A stretch of 64,000 nt of DNA from Campylobacter concisus. GTDB taxonomy: Bacteria > Campylobacterota > Campylobacteria > Campylobacterales > Campylobacteraceae. The DNA is taken from the NCBI RefSeq assembly GCF_003048615.2, contig NZ_CP049263.1:1550001-1614000 (forward strand). The letters are read 5' to 3'. Within the stretch, counting starts at the first letter, position 1. Each line of letters begins with the position of its first letter. The position numbers and the translations under genes were made by a program. The notes under the pieces were generated by a model, which had not been told where the DNA came from, ran no database searches, and saw only the letters and a program-made list of their open reading frames with translations. Positions 8,930-17,670 of the stretch are shown piece after piece.

Positions 8930-9650
8930 TTTTTTCTCCGTAAAATCTTTTATTAAACTCATCAATAGTCATAATTAAAGCATTAGGATAATATGCCAAA
9001 ACTCTATCTTTGTATTGTGTGTCCTTTAGTGCAATATAAATTTTTTCATTTTCCAAAATAATTAGGATCTGCAATACACGTTTATACCAAGTTTTTATAT
9101 CTGAATAAATAAAATCTGCCACTCCATAATAGTTAATTCCATCAGAAGAAAACGATTGTGTATCTAAGTTTTCATCAGAGGATAAAAACACAAATTTTAT
9201 ATCATCCCAATTTATATCTTCAAAAAAATCCCTTAGATTCATTTCTTTGTTTTTATACATAAAATATCTATTATTGTCTATATCAAATAGAGTCCATTTT
9301 TCGTCAACTTTTACTTCCAATAAAGTATGAACATTGTCATAAGTATTCCATTGTTCCATGGTTAAAAAAGAAGCTATTCTGCTTTCAATTCCTTTTTGTT
9401 GCAATAGCCGTTGTATAAACAAAGATATATCACCGCATGTTAAAGAGAGCTTATTGTTTGCAATTTTCTTTATCCGTTCTTCATGCGATAACAAACGATC
9501 CTTTGTACCGTGTACATGTAGCCATGACAAAGATAACAACAAAGAAAAAATATTATGTTTATATATAATTAAATTTTTATTAATATTTGAATTAAAATCA
9601 ACTAAATAATAATACCCCTCTCTTGTCATATTATATTCCGCCCCCCCCAT
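8892..9650 (-). CDS. Transglutaminase-like catalytic domain (3' part of a gene split at a G8 tract)
   Basis: 252 codons are open here. This is most likely not a stand-alone gene: the frame continues the 9626-9898 frame if the G8 tract at 9641-9648 had nine or six Gs. It has the transglutaminase-like Cys-His-Asp pattern: C72 in LTCGDISLF, H108 in NVHTLLEV and D123 or D125 in WTLFDIDNN, with RLLQQKGIESRI between. The superfamily includes thiol proteases and acyl transferases. Joined at G9, the protein would be 335 aa with an N-terminal membrane anchor. The ATG at 9650 lies at the tract, has no clear ribosome site, and would give an unanchored product if used. The substrate is unknown. Confidence 0.75.
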   Translation of the reverse strand: MGGAEYNMTREGYYYLVDFNSNINKNLIIYKHNIFSLLLSLSWLHVHGTKDRLLSHEERIKKIANNKLSLTCGDISLFIQRLLQQKGIESRIASFLTMEQWNTYDNVHTLLEVKVDEKWTLFDIDNNRYFMYKNKEMNLRDFFEDINWDDIKFVFLSSDENLDTQSFSSDGINYYGVADFIYSDIKTWYKRVLQILIILENEKIYIALKDTQYKDRVLAYYPNALIMTIDEFNKRFYGEKNEEEYPNYKNHF

Positions 9651-9898
9651 TTATAGATGCCAGGCTCATTGATAAGTGTACTATTGATGGACATTGAGCT
9701 TTCATTATTGACAATATGATATATTTTTTCCACGCTAGTACCATTAAAATATAAAACCAAATTCTCATTTGAAATTTTAGATATTTTTTTACTATCATCT
9801 TTGTTATCGTAATAATTTCTGTAAGGGTAAAAATAATTGTATATTAATATAAAGGACATAGCTACAATAAAAATAAGTATTAAAACTATTTTTCTCAT
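9626..9898 (-). CDS. Membrane-anchor N-terminus of the phase-variable transglutaminase-like protein
   Basis: 90 codons from the ATG at 9898. Residues 3-23 form one hydrophobic segment preceded by Arg-Lys, a signal anchor that places the remainder in the periplasm. The frame reads ...YKWGG through the G8 tract and then reaches TGA at 9626-9628. One extra G would shift it into the 8892-9650 frame and restore a 335-residue anchored transglutaminase-like enzyme (8892-9898). In this sequence the gene is therefore OFF. The stop of the upstream epimerase gene is 3 bp away, so the gene belongs to the operon. A sequencing error in the tract is the main alternative. Confidence 0.75.
   Translation of the reverse strand: MRKIVLILIFIVAMSFILIYNYFYPYRNYYDNKDDSKKISKISNENLVLYFNGTSVEKIYHIVNNESSMSINSTLINEPGIYKWGGRNII
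9641..9648 (-). repeat. Poly-G (G8) contingency tract
   Basis: Eight consecutive Gs on the coding (minus) strand, at the point where the two halves of the transglutaminase-like gene change frame. Poly-G tracts of about 8-10 in surface-structure genes are the typical phase-variation switches of Campylobacter, working by slipped-strand mispairing. Frame arithmetic shows G9 or G6 joins the frames, while G8 and G10 do not. No other G or C run of eight or more was noticed in the window. Confidence 0.85.
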
Positions 9899-9901
9899 TA
9901 T

Positions 9902-10888
9902 TTACCCAAGAATTTCATTTGCCTCGCGCCAAGCAATCAACTTTTTAAGGCCTTCCTCTAATGAGTATTTATATTTAAACCCCAATTCTCTTTCTGCTTT
10001 TTCTCTTGAGCCTATACGATTTTGAACAAGCTGCCTAGCATCATCTGCACTATATGGTATAAATTTTATTTTTAAATTCGAGTTTTTAAGTCTAAGCATC
10101 GTTTCACAAAGTGTTTTTATGGTAGTTTGTACTTCTGTGCCAACATTATAAAAACCAAATTTTACATCCGATTTAAGAGCAGATATATTACATCTTGCTA
10201 TATCTTCAACATATATAAAATCATAAGCTTGGGATCCGTCCCCATTAACAGATGGCTCTTCGTTCCTATCTATTTTATTTAAAACTATAGGTACAACACC
10301 ACTATATACAGCATGCTGGTCTTGTCCGGGACCATATACGTTCATGTATCTAAGTCCTATAACTTCCAAACCATATCTATCATTATAAGCAGTACACATA
10401 GCCTCTCCAGCTATTTTTGTAGCACCATAAAAATTTTTATTGTTAAAAGGGTGTGTTTCTTTCATAGGAACTTCTACCGCATCTCCGTACACTGAAGCAG
10501 ATGAGCTATAAATTAATTTTTTAACTTTATGCTTTACACAAGCTTCAAGTACATTAAATGTACCAGCTATATTTACATCAAATGCAGTCCTTGGAAAATC
10601 TTTACAATGCAAAAGCCACATAGCAGCAAGGTGAAAAACATAATCTATACCCTCCATCGCTTTATCCAAAACATCCACCTCCCTAACATCACCACCATAT
10701 GAGAAAATATGACATCTTGGATCTCTAAGACTTTCTCTTATATTATCCAATTTTCCACGAGTAAAATTATCATAAATTATAACCTCTTTAACTGGCTCTT
10801 TAAGTAGCTCGCTTACAACAAATCCACCTATAAAGCCTGCTGCACCTATAACTAAAACTCTAGAATCTTGTAACTTATTATTATTCAT
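9902..10888 (-). CDS. NAD-dependent nucleotide-sugar epimerase (extended SDR)
   Basis: 328 aa. The N-terminus has VLVIGAAGFIGGFVV (NAD-binding glycines) and YDNFTRGKLDNI. The catalytic region shows SSSASVYGDA and YGATKIAGEA (Tyr-x3-Lys), then LRYMNVYGPGQ. It resembles UDP-GlcNAc/UDP-glucose 4-epimerase-type enzymes. The ATG at 10888 follows AGGATG. In this operon it could epimerise the diacetamido-uronic acid made by WbpB/E/D or supply another precursor; the sequence does not decide. It lies 13 bp after wbpE. Confidence 0.85.
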   Translation of the reverse strand: MNNNKLQDSRVLVIGAAGFIGGFVVSELLKEPVKEVIIYDNFTRGKLDNIRESLRDPRCHIFSYGGDVREVDVLDKAMEGIDYVFHLAAMWLLHCKDFPRTAFDVNIAGTFNVLEACVKHKVKKLIYSSSASVYGDAVEVPMKETHPFNNKNFYGATKIAGEAMCTAYNDRYGLEVIGLRYMNVYGPGQDQHAVYSGVVPIVLNKIDRNEEPSVNGDGSQAYDFIYVEDIARCNISALKSDVKFGFYNVGTEVQTTIKTLCETMLRLKNSNLKIKFIPYSADDARQLVQNRIGSREKAERELGFKYKYSLEEGLKKLIAWREANEILG

Positions 10889-10901
10889 TTTTACATCCTA
10901 T

Positions 10902-11990
10902 TTATTTTAAATTTTCTACAATAAATTCAATTTCCACATCTTTTAAATATGGATTCATAGGTAAGCTCATTATCTCATTTGAAATCATTTCCGCTATAGG
11001 GAAGTCTCCGGACTTATATCCTAAATATTTAAAACACTCTTGTAAATGAAGTGGCATAGGATAATGTACAGCTGTTGGCACACCGGCTTCTTTTAATTTT
11101 AGCTGCACTTTATCTCTATTTTTTATTCTAATAGAATACTGTGCCCAAGCTGACTGAGCTCTACTATCAATGTATGGCAATATTACATTTTTATCTTGCA
11201 ATGCATCTGTGTATTTAGATGCCACTTCTTGTCTTAATGATAAATCTTTTTTGTAATGTCCAAGTTTTACCAACAAGACAGCTGCTTGAATAGTATCTAA
11301 TCTACCACCAATACCAATATATTGATGATGATATCTTTTTGACTGCCCGTGTAAGCGTAAAGATTTTAACTTTACCGCCAAATTTTCATCATTTGTAAAA
11401 ACAGCACCACCGTCACCATAACAGCCAAGTGGTTTAGCTGGAAAAAATGATGTAGTAGCAATATCGCCAAGAGCCAAATCTTTGACATTATTAAAGCTTG
11501 CGCCAAAACTCTGCGCACCATCAACTATAACCTTTAGGTTATGTTTTTTGGCTATTTTTGAAATTTCGTCCATATCAGCAGGCTGACCATAAAGTGAAAC
11601 TGGAAGTATGGCTTTTGTTTTTGAAGTTATGACTGCTTCTATTTTATTAGCATCTATATTATAAGTTTTTTCATCGATATCAACAAAAACTGGTTTTGCT
11701 CCAAGCAAAGCAATCATTTCAGATGTTGCTACAAAAGTAAAAGGTGTTGTAATAACTTCATCACCTGGCTTAATATCAATAGCCATTAGAGCCATCAAAA
11801 TGGCGTCAGTTCCACTACTGCAGCTTATGGCATACTTAACATCTATATATTTTTCTAGTTCTGTTTCAAGCTCAGAAACTTCAGTGCCCATTATAAAGTT
11901 ACAATTTCTAGCTACCTTTAAAATAGCTTTTTCTATTTCATCTTTATAAAGTTCATGTTGATATGTTAAATTTGCAAAATCTATATTCAT
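10902..11990 (-). CDS. wbpE: WbpE-type UDP-3-keto-sugar aminotransferase
   Basis: 362 aa DegT-family enzyme with the PLP lysine K186 in SFFPAKPLGCYGDGG. The N-terminal MGTEVSELETELEKY and the SSGTDAILMALMA segment are typical of WbpE/WlbC. It transaminates the 3-keto group of UDP-2-acetamido-2-deoxy-ribo-hexuluronic acid with glutamate, producing the 3-amino-uronic acid. The order wbpB, wbpD, wbpE on the transcribed strand gives the three central enzymes of the UDP-GlcNAc3NAcA pathway. The first enzyme (WbpA, UDP-GlcNAc 6-dehydrogenase) is not in the window. It is separated from wbpD by 3 bp. Confidence 0.88.
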   Translation of the reverse strand: MNIDFANLTYQHELYKDEIEKAILKVARNCNFIMGTEVSELETELEKYIDVKYAISCSSGTDAILMALMAIDIKPGDEVITTPFTFVATSEMIALLGAKPVFVDIDEKTYNIDANKIEAVITSKTKAILPVSLYGQPADMDEISKIAKKHNLKVIVDGAQSFGASFNNVKDLALGDIATTSFFPAKPLGCYGDGGAVFTNDENLAVKLKSLRLHGQSKRYHHQYIGIGGRLDTIQAAVLLVKLGHYKKDLSLRQEVASKYTDALQDKNVILPYIDSRAQSAWAQYSIRIKNRDKVQLKLKEAGVPTAVHYPMPLHLQECFKYLGYKSGDFPIAEMISNEIMSLPMNPYLKDVEIEFIVENLK

Positions 11991-11993
11991 ATT

Positions 11994-12569
11994 TTACTCT
12001 TTCACTACTATTAAATTTTCATCAACTACCCTATAACTACTACCATCAAAATTATCAACAGCCAATCCGTTACCATCAAATTTCAGTGTATTTCCCGCCT
12101 TACTAACCCAACCTATTTGTCGCGCCGGCACACCAACCATAAGCGCATAAGGTTTCACGTCGCGATTTATAACAGCTCCACTTCCTATGAGAGCATACTC
12201 ACCGATAGTAACACCACAAACTATAGTAGCATTTGCACCAATGCTACAGCCTTTTTTTAAAAGTGTTTTTTTAAATTCTTCTTTTCTAATTATAAAAGCG
12301 CGTGGATTTATAACGTTTGTAAAAACCATAGATGGTCCCAAAAACACATCATCTTCTATTTCAACACCTTCATATATTGAAACATTATTCTGCACTTTTA
12401 CACCATTACCGACTCTAACATTTGGTCCAACAACACAATTTTGACCAAATGAACAATTTTGTCCAATAATAGAATTGGCTAATATATGAGAAAAATGCCA
12501 AATCTTTGTTTTTTCCCCAATTATTACATCACTATCTATAAACGAACTTTCGTGAGCAAAATATGGCAT
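11994..12569 (-). CDS. wbpD: WbpD-type UDP-3-amino-uronate N-acetyltransferase
   Basis: 191 aa left-handed beta-helix acetyltransferase. Hexapeptide repeats run from about residue 10 to 140. The segments [24 protein letters not shown] and [12 protein letters not shown] are characteristic of WbpD/WlbB. It transfers acetyl from acetyl-CoA to the 3-amino group of UDP-GlcNAc3NA to give UDP-2,3-diacetamido-glucuronic acid. The ATG overlaps the wbpB stop by 1 bp, and wbpE starts 3 bp after its stop, so the three genes are tightly coupled. Confidence 0.88.
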   Translation of the reverse strand: MPYFAHESSFIDSDVIIGEKTKIWHFSHILANSIIGQNCSFGQNCVVGPNVRVGNGVKVQNNVSIYEGVEIEDDVFLGPSMVFTNVINPRAFIIRKEEFKKTLLKKGCSIGANATIVCGVTIGEYALIGSGAVINRDVKPYALMVGVPARQIGWVSKAGNTLKFDGNGLAVDNFDGSSYRVVDENLIVVKE

Positions 12570-13534
12570 TATTCTACCACCTTTTTACAAAAAGGATGAT
12601 ATTCTCCTTTTAATCCAATAGGTGACATTTTTCTTATGCTTGAAACAATATTTATGGAATTTCTAGCCTCATCCAAGCCAAATCCTTCTCCTGAAAGGAT
12701 GTGCTCATAGCTTTTGGTATGCAAATCAGTAAAACCATCAGAAAATTCTATTTCATCACCATCAACCTTAATACTTCTAAAAGTTCTTTTTCCACTGTTT
12801 TTTATATTCTCAGGAATATAATCATAGTTGACAGACAAAAACCATCTAACATTTGCGTTTTTAAGCCTCATATATCCTGCATTTGCATCAGGTTGCTTAA
12901 GGTGAACTATATTTTCCTCTATAGGTCCAAAAATCCAAGAGAGCATATCAAAAAAATGCACTCCAATATTTGTAGCAACGCCACCAGACTTATCTTCATC
13001 GCCCTTCCATGATATAAAATACCATTTACCACGAGATGTTAAGTAGGTCAAATCTACATCATAAATTCTGTCTGGGTTTTGTAAAAGCTCTTTTGAAATT
13101 TTGTTTTTTAATGCAACAATTGACTCATGAAGCCTTAGCTGTAAAATATTAAATACTTTTTTGCCACTCTCTTCTTCGATTATTTTTAATTGATCTATGT
13201 TATGCGGATTTAAAACAAGTGGCTTCTCACATATTGCATTTGCTCCGCTTCTTAGAGCAAAACGAATATGGCTGTCGTGTAGATAATTTGGAGTAGTTAT
13301 TGCAATATACTCTATTTTTTTATTACCGTTTCTTCGCCACTTATCAACAAATCTATCAAACCTTTCATATTCAGTAAAAAAATAAGCTTGCGGGAAATAA
13401 CTATCCATTATTCCTATTCCATCATAGGGATCTAGAGCTGCAATCAGTTCATTGCCTGTATCCTTAATAGCCCTCATATGCCTTGGAGCTATATATCCAC
13501 TAGCGCCTATCAAACCAAAATTTATACCACTCAT
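12569..13534 (-). CDS. wbpB: WbpB-type UDP-GlcNAcA 3-dehydrogenase (Gfo/Idh/MocA family)
   Basis: 321 aa. The NAD-binding Rossmann domain begins [15 protein letters not shown]; the EKP motif is in AICEKPLVL, followed by the oxidoreductase C-terminal domain with [15 protein letters not shown]. This matches WbpB/WlbA, which oxidises C3 of UDP-N-acetylglucosaminuronic acid, the step before WbpE. It is the first gene of the minus-strand polysaccharide operon seen here, starting 32 bp after the argS stop on the same strand. No separate promoter is obvious in that short gap, so transcription may read in from upstream. Confidence 0.88.
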   Translation of the reverse strand: MSGINFGLIGASGYIAPRHMRAIKDTGNELIAALDPYDGIGIMDSYFPQAYFFTEYERFDRFVDKWRRNGNKKIEYIAITTPNYLHDSHIRFALRSGANAICEKPLVLNPHNIDQLKIIEEESGKKVFNILQLRLHESIVALKNKISKELLQNPDRIYDVDLTYLTSRGKWYFISWKGDEDKSGGVATNIGVHFFDMLSWIFGPIEENIVHLKQPDANAGYMRLKNANVRWFLSVNYDYIPENIKNSGKRTFRSIKVDGDEIEFSDGFTDLHTKSYEHILSGEGFGLDEARNSINIVSSIRKMSPIGLKGEYHPFCKKVVE

Positions 13535-13566
13535 CTTAATAATCCTTTTTATCTGAAATTTAAATC

Positions 13567-15150
13567 TTACATCCTATCTTTAGCTGTGATTCCCATTATA
13601 TTAAATGCTGTTTTTATCGAGACAGCAACGACTGCAAATACCTTTAGTAAGCTATCTTCATTTTCGTTGCCAACCACGCGGTTTTCATTATAAAATTTAT
13701 GAAAACTAGCAGCTAGTGACTTTAGATAGTCTGGTATTTTTTGAAGCTGCCTTGAAGCAAAAGCATCCTCTAAAATTTCAGGCAAGATAAGCGCTTCAAA
13801 AAGTAAATTTTTAGCATTTTCATCTAGGCACTTAAAGTCCGCATTTATCACGTCACTAACGCTTTTTTCAGCCTTTGCAAAGACCTGATTTATCCTAGCG
13901 TGAGCGTAATTTATATAAAAAATAGGGTTTGAGCTATCCTCTTTTTTAAGCTCATCCACGTCAAATTCCAAACTGCTCGTGTTTGCCTTGCTTATAAAGA
14001 TAAATCTAAGTGCCTCAGCACCGATCTCGCTTGCGATATCACTCATAAGCACGGCATTGCCAGCGCGCTTACTCATCTTGTATGGCTTGCCCTCTTTTAG
14101 CAGACTAACCATCTGCATAAGTATCACTTCAAGCCTGTTTTCATCGTATCCAAGGAAATTTATCGCAGCCTTTAGCCTTGCGATATATCCATGGTGGTCA
14201 GCACCCCAAATGTTTATGTAGTGATCAAAATTTTTCTCAAATTTAGCATTATGATAAATGATGTCACCAGCTAGATATGTTGGCCTGCCGTCATTTCTAA
14301 CCACAACCCTATCATTATCATCGCCAAGTGTGGTCGAAGCGATATAAGTAGCGCCCTCTTTTTCATACATTTGATTTGAACGTTTTAGCTTGTTTATAGT
14401 TGGCTCTAGGCCATCATAAAGAGCTTTCTCGCTAGCCCAGCTCTCTATAAATATCCCAACGTCCGCTAAATCTTTTTTGATAATCTCAAGCACGATATCC
14501 TTGCCAAACTCGGCAAGCTCGAGATTTCTGCTCTCGTCATAAAAAATTTCCTTGCCAAATTTCTCATTTGCAAGCTTAGCAATATCTAAAATATAATCCC
14601 CGCGGTAGTATTTCTCTGGATAGACAACGCTTTCGTTAAAAAGCTGCTCTTTTGCCGCAAGTGATATCGAAGTGCCAAGTAGGTCGATTTGATTACCAGC
14701 ATCGTTTATATAGTATTCTGTTGAGATAGCGTAGCCAAGTCTTTTACCAAGTCTTGCCAAAGTATCACCGTAAACTGCGCCTCTAACGTGCCCGATGTGA
14801 AGCGGTCCAGTTGGATTTGCGCTGATATATTCTATTAAATAGCTATCTTTTTTCGCATCTTCTTTTGCAAAATTTTCGCTATCTAGCAAAATTTGCTTTG
14901 AAATTTCATCTAAAAATTCGCTCTTAAGCTTGAAATTTAAGTAGCCATTTACCGCGCTAGCTTCCACTATATTACTGTCACTAAATTTATCAGCAAACTC
15001 ACTAGCTATCATAGCTGGCGACTTTCTTAGCTCTTTTGCGAGGCTAAAAAGCGGCGTCGCATAGTGGGCTAAATTTTTATCCTTTGGCTTTTCAAGCACA
15101 AATTCTCGCTCTAAAACCTTTGAAATTTCAGCTTTTACTTTATCTTTCAA
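13567..15150 (-). CDS. argS: Arginyl-tRNA synthetase
   Basis: 527 aa class I synthetase. It charges tRNA-Arg with arginine. The HIGH motif is in NPTGPLHIGHVRGAVYG and the KMSK-like loop is MSKRAGN. The C-terminal anticodon-binding region ends NIMGITAKDRM, matching the family's GI(x)ARERM-type ending. The start is TTG at 15150; this gives an N-terminus of the same length as C. jejuni ArgS as I recall it, and no nearer ATG preserves it. The adjacency to tatA and gmk is also seen in C. jejuni. Confidence 0.95.
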   Translation of the reverse strand: MKDKVKAEISKVLEREFVLEKPKDKNLAHYATPLFSLAKELRKSPAMIASEFADKFSDSNIVEASAVNGYLNFKLKSEFLDEISKQILLDSENFAKEDAKKDSYLIEYISANPTGPLHIGHVRGAVYGDTLARLGKRLGYAISTEYYINDAGNQIDLLGTSISLAAKEQLFNESVVYPEKYYRGDYILDIAKLANEKFGKEIFYDESRNLELAEFGKDIVLEIIKKDLADVGIFIESWASEKALYDGLEPTINKLKRSNQMYEKEGATYIASTTLGDDNDRVVVRNDGRPTYLAGDIIYHNAKFEKNFDHYINIWGADHHGYIARLKAAINFLGYDENRLEVILMQMVSLLKEGKPYKMSKRAGNAVLMSDIASEIGAEALRFIFISKANTSSLEFDVDELKKEDSSNPIFYINYAHARINQVFAKAEKSVSDVINADFKCLDENAKNLLFEALILPEILEDAFASRQLQKIPDYLKSLAASFHKFYNENRVVGNENEDSLLKVFAVVAVSIKTAFNIMGITAKDRM

Positions 15151-15159
15151 CTCTAAAAC

Positions 15160-15381
15160 CTACGCGTTTTTAGTTGTTTCTTCTATCTTTTGACTAGTAG
15201 CACTATCTTCTTTATGCTCGACTTTTTCGCTCTTTTCAGGGGTTGTGTCCTCCATCTCAGCCTTAAAAGTCTTTATACCCTTACCTAGTCCTTTCGCAAG
15301 CTCTGGGATCTTCTTTGCTCCAAAAAGTAATACAATGATCGCTAAAACGATCAACCAGTGGCCAATACTAAAAGAACCCAT
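15160..15381 (-). CDS. tatA: Sec-independent protein translocase subunit TatA
   Basis: 73 aa. A single membrane segment (about residues 5-21) is followed by the [18 protein letters not shown] amphipathic helix and an acidic, Glu/Lys-rich tail, which is the TatA/E layout. It forms the pore-like component of the twin-arginine export system. The ATG at 15381 follows GGAGAAAAG. It lies between gmk and argS on the same strand; tatB/tatC are not in the window. Confidence 0.95.
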   Translation of the reverse strand: MGSFSIGHWLIVLAIIVLLFGAKKIPELAKGLGKGIKTFKAEMEDTTPEKSEKVEHKEDSATSQKIEETTKNA

Positions 15382-15432
15382 CTTTTCTCCTTATCAAATT
15401 TTCTCAAAATATTATCATAAATTCCTGAATTT

Positions 15433-16044
15433 CTAACAATCTATCCACTCGTCGATGACGTTTCTTAAGTTTATCTTAGCACTTTTTAACCTCATCGCTC
15501 GAAGGATTGATTTTAGCCCTTTATAGCTCTTTTCTATATCATCATTTACTAAAAAATAATCATACTCTAAAATATGCTCCATCTCACCAACTGCGTTCAT
15601 TAAGCGGTTTTCTATCGTCTCGTCACTATCTGTTCCGCGGTTTTTCAAGCGCCTTTTTAGCTCTTTTTTATTCGCAGTTGTGATAAAAACTGAAGTGATG
15701 TAGCTTTTAAATTTCTCAAGTGCGATGTGAAAGCCCTGCACATCGATATCAAATATCACTATCTTTCCAGCCTCAAGTGCCTCTAAAACTGGCTTTAAGC
15801 TTGTACCATAGTAGTTTTTATGCACCTGCGCCCACTCTAAAAACTCGCCTTTTTCTATACCGCTTTTAAATTCATCTTCTTTTATAAAATAATAATCCAC
15901 CCCATCAACTTCGCCATCCCTTTTTGCTCTAGTCGTGCTTGAGATAGAAAAATATAGGTCTTTCTCTTCCTTTAAAAGACGGCCCAAAAGCGTGCTTTTA
16001 CCGCTTCCACTAGGTCCCGAAACTACTAAAATTTGTCCTTGCAA
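15433..16044 (-). CDS. gmk: Guanylate kinase
   Basis: 203 aa. The P-loop GPSGSGKST is near the N-terminus, followed by the guanylate kinase signature STTRAKRDGEVDGVDYYFI. It phosphorylates GMP/dGMP to GDP/dGDP with ATP. The start is TTG at 16044, directly abutting the TAG of the preceding gene; GAGGAAAAG upstream serves as ribosome site and supports this start. Length is normal for the family. Confidence 0.95.
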   Translation of the reverse strand: MQGQILVVSGPSGSGKSTLLGRLLKEEKDLYFSISSTTRAKRDGEVDGVDYYFIKEDEFKSGIEKGEFLEWAQVHKNYYGTSLKPVLEALEAGKIVIFDIDVQGFHIALEKFKSYITSVFITTANKKELKRRLKNRGTDSDETIENRLMNAVGEMEHILEYDYFLVNDDIEKSYKGLKSILRAMRLKSAKINLRNVIDEWIDC

Positions 16045-17613
16045 CTACTTTTCCTCGAAACTTATATTTATCTTGATGTTCATATCTTTTAGCACATCTC
16101 TTAGCGAGCTCTCATTTAGTGACTCATGGACGTGTTTTGTGATCTTTTTAGTTAGCTCTTCTTTATAGTCTTCTTTTGCATCATTTTTTGAGCTTGTTTG
16201 AGGTATATCTTTTAATCCAAATGCCGCTAACATCGTGTTTTCATCTATATCATCTATCGATGCCGCGTCAAAATTTAACTCACTTGATGCCGCATCTTTA
16301 CTATCATCTTGTGCGTTTTCTTCTTGAGCATTTTCTTCTTCAAAAGTTTCGTCCGCAAGGCCTAGATCTTCTTTGGCTTCTGGCTCGCTAGCCTCTTCTA
16401 GCTCTTCTACTGGCATCTCACTAGAAGCGTTTTCGCTTTCGCTAGACTCTAAATTTTCTAGCTCCTCACTTGAAATTTCATCCAAAGCCTCTTCTTCTAT
16501 ATCTTCTTCTGCTTTTTCATCATCTACTTGAATTTGCTCTTCATCAGCCTCAGAGCTCTCATCTAAATTCTCATCATTTTTAGGCTCATCTTCCAAATTT
16601 ATCTCATTTTCAAGGCTATTTTCATCATCAAATTTAGCTAGATCGTCTATATTTAGCTCTTCTTGCTCTAAATTTTGAACATCTAGCTCAGTATCCTCTA
16701 AATTTTTATTTTCCTCATCAGCCTCTTCACTATTTAGCTCTTCATCAAGCGAATCGATCTCAATAAGCTCTTTTTTACTTTGACTAATATCATCTAACTC
16801 TTCATCATTCTCGTCTGTTTTTAAATTTTGTGTATTTTGCTCAACTATCTTTTCAAGCTCGTCTCTAGCTTCTTCATCTACTGGGCTGCTCTCGTCCATA
16901 TTTTCTATCTCATCAACAAGTGCGCTAAGATCCCCAAAATCACTGCTTAATCCATCTTCGATAGTTTCTTCTACTTTTGGAGTTTTACTAGATTCATCAT
17001 CTACATTTTCATTAGCCGCTTCAGTTTCTTCACTATTTTCGTCAATTAGCTCAGTATCAGCCTCGTCCAAACTGATCTCTTCATCTTCTAAATCTCCAAC
17101 ACTAGAATCTTCTAAGTGCTCTTTTAAAAGCTCATCATTTAAAACATTATCATCTAATTTTTCGGTTTCATCTTCTTTTGCTAAATTTTCAAAATCTGTG
17201 TCAATTTCTGGCAACTCAAAATTTTGTAGTTCTTCATAATTTTCATCAATATGTTCAAAATCATCGAAGTTTGCGGAATCATCAAGTCCTAGTTCAGCCT
17301 TTGTATCATCACTAGCCACATTAACCGCCTTACTTTCTTCAAATAAATTTATAAATTCGGTAGGAAGGAATGGCTTTTCAAGCATAATGTCAGCAAAATC
17401 AGGCTTTATGCCGCCTCTTGGGGCTAGATACATCACTTTTTGGTCAAATTTTACATCAGCGCTCTCCATATCGCTGTCAATAATAATATAGTCAAATTCA
17501 CCACTTACTGCATTAACATCATCAAATTCTACATACTCTACGCCTATTTTATTTAGACTTAGTGTTATGAGACGTGAAACTGCTGGATTTTTGTTTACGA
17601 GCGCAACTTTCAT
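16045..17613 (-). CDS. Highly acidic protein with receiver-like N-terminal domain
   Basis: 522 aa from the ATG at 17613, which has AAGGAGGG just upstream; an in-frame start six codons earlier is less likely. Residues 1-95 look like a degenerate response-regulator receiver: MKVALVNKNPAVSRL, YIIIDSDM at the phospho-acceptor strand, and LEKPFLPTEF with the conserved Lys-Pro. Residues 100-450 are extremely rich in Glu and Asp, low-complexity and probably disordered. The last 60 residues are predicted helical (EELTKKITKHVHESL). It corresponds in position to the highly acidic protein between gmk and fliR in C. jejuni and to the poly-E-rich protein of Helicobacter. The neighbouring fliR hints at a motility role, which is unproven. 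Confidence 0.8.
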   Translation of the reverse strand: MKVALVNKNPAVSRLITLSLNKIGVEYVEFDDVNAVSGEFDYIIIDSDMESADVKFDQKVMYLAPRGGIKPDFADIMLEKPFLPTEFINLFEESKAVNVASDDTKAELGLDDSANFDDFEHIDENYEELQNFELPEIDTDFENLAKEDETEKLDDNVLNDELLKEHLEDSSVGDLEDEEISLDEADTELIDENSEETEAANENVDDESSKTPKVEETIEDGLSSDFGDLSALVDEIENMDESSPVDEEARDELEKIVEQNTQNLKTDENDEELDDISQSKKELIEIDSLDEELNSEEADEENKNLEDTELDVQNLEQEELNIDDLAKFDDENSLENEINLEDEPKNDENLDESSEADEEQIQVDDEKAEEDIEEEALDEISSEELENLESSESENASSEMPVEELEEASEPEAKEDLGLADETFEEENAQEENAQDDSKDAASSELNFDAASIDDIDENTMLAAFGLKDIPQTSSKNDAKEDYKEELTKKITKHVHESLNESSLRDVLKDMNIKINISFEEK

Positions 17614-17670
17614 AATCCCTCCTTGAAGCACTTGAAGCTGTATTTTATGATAAATTTCATTGCTATTTAC

